Shown: positions 22,028 through 23,460 of the stretch, piece by piece
Numbering within the stretch: the stretch's first letter is position 1
How the letters are laid out: every line of letters starts with the position of its first letter
Source: a virus
DNA length: 23,460 bases
IMG/VR virus record: IMGVR_UViG_3300031963_000940
Span: 1 to 23,460 of that record
Reading direction: 5' to 3' (one strand)
Program-made: the position numbers and the translations under genes
Notes under the pieces: model-generated
What the model saw: only the letters and a program-made list of their open reading frames with translations
The model's database searches: none
What the model was told of the DNA's origin: nothing

Positions 22028-22303
22028 TTAAGGTTTTGGGTTATTATCTTTTACTTCTTTAACAGCGGCGAACCACTCACTTGTTTTAGCATTATTACCA
22101 AAAAGACCATTATTAATATCATGCCATAATAAATCTAATTGTTCTCCTATTTTAGGATATTCTTTTGCTTTTTTATCCTTACACTGATTTTCTAATATTT
22201 TTATTAAGTCTCCTTCAGGTAAATTCCATTCAATAGTTTTATCAGTGATAAACTGTTCTTTGTTTTCTGCTTCTAAATAATAATTGTATGCTGTTTTTTC
22301 CAT
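22028..22303 (-). CDS. small conserved phage protein downstream of the tail fibre (91 aa)
   Basis: A 91-aa protein. The C-terminal segment YPKIGEQLDLLWHDINNG, then a Lys/Ser/Glu turn, then EWFAAVKEVKDNNPKP, is a pattern I associate with small proteins beside tail-fibre genes in T4-like and other environmental phages (YPxIGDQLDxLW ... VKxxNPKP). The N-terminal half is helical and charged (NYYLEAENKEQFITDKTIEW). It begins 11 bases after the fibre stop, so it is co-transcribed with it. A role as fibre-associated structural or chaperone protein is plausible but inferred from position. No signal peptide or membrane helix. Confidence 0.72.
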   Translation of the reverse strand: MEKTAYNYYLEAENKEQFITDKTIEWNLPEGDLIKILENQCKDKKAKEYPKIGEQLDLLWHDINNGLFGNNAKTSEWFAAVKEVKDNNPKP

Positions 22304-22314
22304 TTTAATTTATT

Positions 22315-23460
22315 TTAATATATTGCTACACCACCCCATCTATTGTACATTACATTACCAGTGCTGCTACCATATCGGTTATTAACCACCCAGTAAACAT
22401 CTCCCACTCTACCATTAGCAACCATCCAGAAGTGATTTGGATCTGTTCCTCCATCAGGGTTATATTCATAAAGAATATTATCATTTACTGTTGTTCCATT
22501 TGTTATTTGCATTACACCACCTGTAGAACCGTGGGAATTAGGGAAATAAGCAGTACCTGTATTACCATCTGAACTATTAAAAGTTCCTGTGAATTGGGTA
22601 GAGTTATATTTGTTTGTAAATATTAAATTGTATTGTGTTGTGGTTGGTCCTGTAAATGCAACCCAGTTAAAATAAGAAGCTCCTGTAATACCACCCGCAG
22701 CGCTACCTCCTGTTCTTGCAAAAACAGCTAATTTTGTTACTCCATAATTTGATATCATTGCAGTTGGGCTAATTTGATATTCAGTATCCCATCCTGCTGT
22801 TGATATTGTTGAACTAGCAAAGCTTGTATTACTAGGACCAGTTTCAGCTCCTGTAAAATATTGATTGAATATTATTGCATATCCAACACCACCATCCATT
22901 GTAAAATCACAATAACATTGGAAAGCATTACCACTATTAACATTTGGTATTTGTAACCAGTAAACTCCACTTGTTGGATTACCTACTATTTGTTTAATAG
23001 CTTTAGCTGATGTAGCTGGAGAAGATGAGGTTGAACCATCACCACTTCCTCCTACATTCACCCAAACAGTACCATTATAGAATTCTGTTCTAGTTGTTGA
23101 TGTATTAAATCTACCCATACCTGCTGTAGGAGAGGATGGTCTTTGTGCTGTAGTTCCGTTTGGTAAACGTATTGCATCTGTTCTTGATCCTACATCTAAA
23201 GAACATCCTGGGGATGTAGTACCTATACCAACATTACCATTAGGAAACCATTGATTTGTTGTATTAAACTGTAATCTATTTAAATCAGCATAATAAAATG
23301 ATAATAAATCATCTGTTGGGTTGTTTGTTAATATAAAGTCTCTTTCTTCGTTTGTAAGTCTTAACCTAACAGCGTTTTGACCAGTATTTTGAACCATTAA
23401 TGTTGTATCAGTTGCTCCTCCATTAACATGTAATTTGTAGCCTGGGGATGTAGTACCTAT
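22315..23460 (-). CDS. tail fibre, C-terminal part with fibrinogen-like tip (5' end outside the window)
   Basis: The frame is open to the right edge (381 visible residues); an internal Met at 23397 is not the true start because IGTTSPGYKLHVNGG reads in frame upstream of it. Two shaft repeats carry IGTTSPG plus a beta-strand (YKLHVN; CSLDVG). Then comes a common fibre segment, TTAQRPSSPTAGMGRFNTS followed by TEFYNGTVWVNVG. From about residue 150 the protein resembles a fibrinogen/ficolin C-terminal domain: AKAIKQIVGNPTSGVYWL, then CYCDFTMDGG (compare VYCDMTTDGGGW), and ends with NPDGGTDPNHFWMVANGR and YNRWGGVAIY. This tip is the likely receptor-binding part. The 91-aa gene follows. Confidence 0.8.
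   Translation of the reverse strand: MGTTSPGYKLHVNGGATDTTLMVQNTGQNAVRLRLTNEERDFILTNNPTDDLLSFYYADLNRLQFNTTNQWFPNGNVGIGTTSPGCSLDVGSRTDAIRLPNGTTAQRPSSPTAGMGRFNTSTTRTEFYNGTVWVNVGGSGDGSTSSSPATSAKAIKQIVGNPTSGVYWLQIPNVNSGNAFQCYCDFTMDGGVGYAIIFNQYFTGAETGPSNTSFASSTISTAGWDTEYQISPTAMISNYGVTKLAVFARTGGSAAGGITGASYFNWVAFTGPTTTQYNLIFTNKYNSTQFTGTFNSSDGNTGTAYFPNSHGSTGGVMQITNGTTVNDNILYEYNPDGGTDPNHFWMVANGRVGDVYWVVNNRYGSSTGNVMYNRWGGVAIY
23207..23226 (-). repeat. 20-nt exact repeat encoding IGTTSPG in the fibre shaft, copy 1
   Basis: Identical to 23441-23460, offset 234 nt (78 codons). It marks successive shaft modules, and the second copy touches the window edge, so more may lie beyond. Confidence 0.8.
23441..23460 (-). 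repeat. 20-nt exact repeat encoding IGTTSPG in the fibre shaft, copy 2
   Basis: Second copy of the 23207-23226 repeat, truncated by or ending at the window edge. Confidence 0.8.

Overview
The window is about 23.5 kb of an AT-rich, tightly packed T4-type contractile-tailed phage (myovirus) genome, or a metagenome fragment of one. Every convincing gene lies on the minus strand, so genes are read here from right to left. The assignment rests on a tail sheath (gp18-like), tail tube (gp19-like), gp26-type baseplate protein, tape measure, gp53-like LysM baseplate protein, a gp32-like single-stranded DNA binding protein, UvsX recombinase and the start of a T4 RNase H-type 5' nuclease. Most stops are TAA. 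Leaders are A/T-rich and lack a clear Shine-Dalgarno, which weakly suggests a Bacteroidota host; an AT-rich marine alphaproteobacterial host is not excluded.

Layout in transcription order. (1) 23460-22028: the C-terminal part of a tail fibre with a fibrinogen-like tip (5' end outside the window), then a small conserved protein. (2) 21944-21026: three small genes, a one-helix membrane protein with a Lys/Pro/Ala tail and two coiled-coil-rich proteins. (3) 20907-14723: sheath, a 95-aa protein, tube, gp26-like protein, an overlapping small frame that looks like a frameshift extension, and the tape measure. (4) 14697-4673: baseplate and tail-tip proteins, ending in a 1284-aa protein about 60% composed of Thr-Pro-Ser repeats. 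(5) 4611-1: replication and recombination genes: a small family A DNA polymerase, an unknown 139-aa protein, a GIY-YIG homing endonuclease, the gp32-like protein, UvsX and the nuclease.

The tail block builds a contractile tail: tape measure sets length, tube and sheath polymerise on the baseplate, and the TPS protein and fibre probably face the host. The replication block supplies strand exchange, ssDNA binding, synthesis and primer removal.

The main points of interest are: an in-frame UGA separating the gp32-like core from its acidic tail; a 7-T run in the gp26-like gene where a +1 slip would fuse it to the next frame, at the position of tail assembly chaperones; a recurrent TATAAATA element (on the strand opposite the genes) in front of about half the genes, three times directly after a hairpin terminator; a 5-bp/8-nt hairpin abutting the polymerase start that resembles the T4 gene 43 operator; and the giant TPS protein with long exact DNA repeats. 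No tRNA, rRNA, CRISPR array or insertion sequence was seen. No stretch longer than about 120 bases lacks a gene once the gp32 tail is counted.
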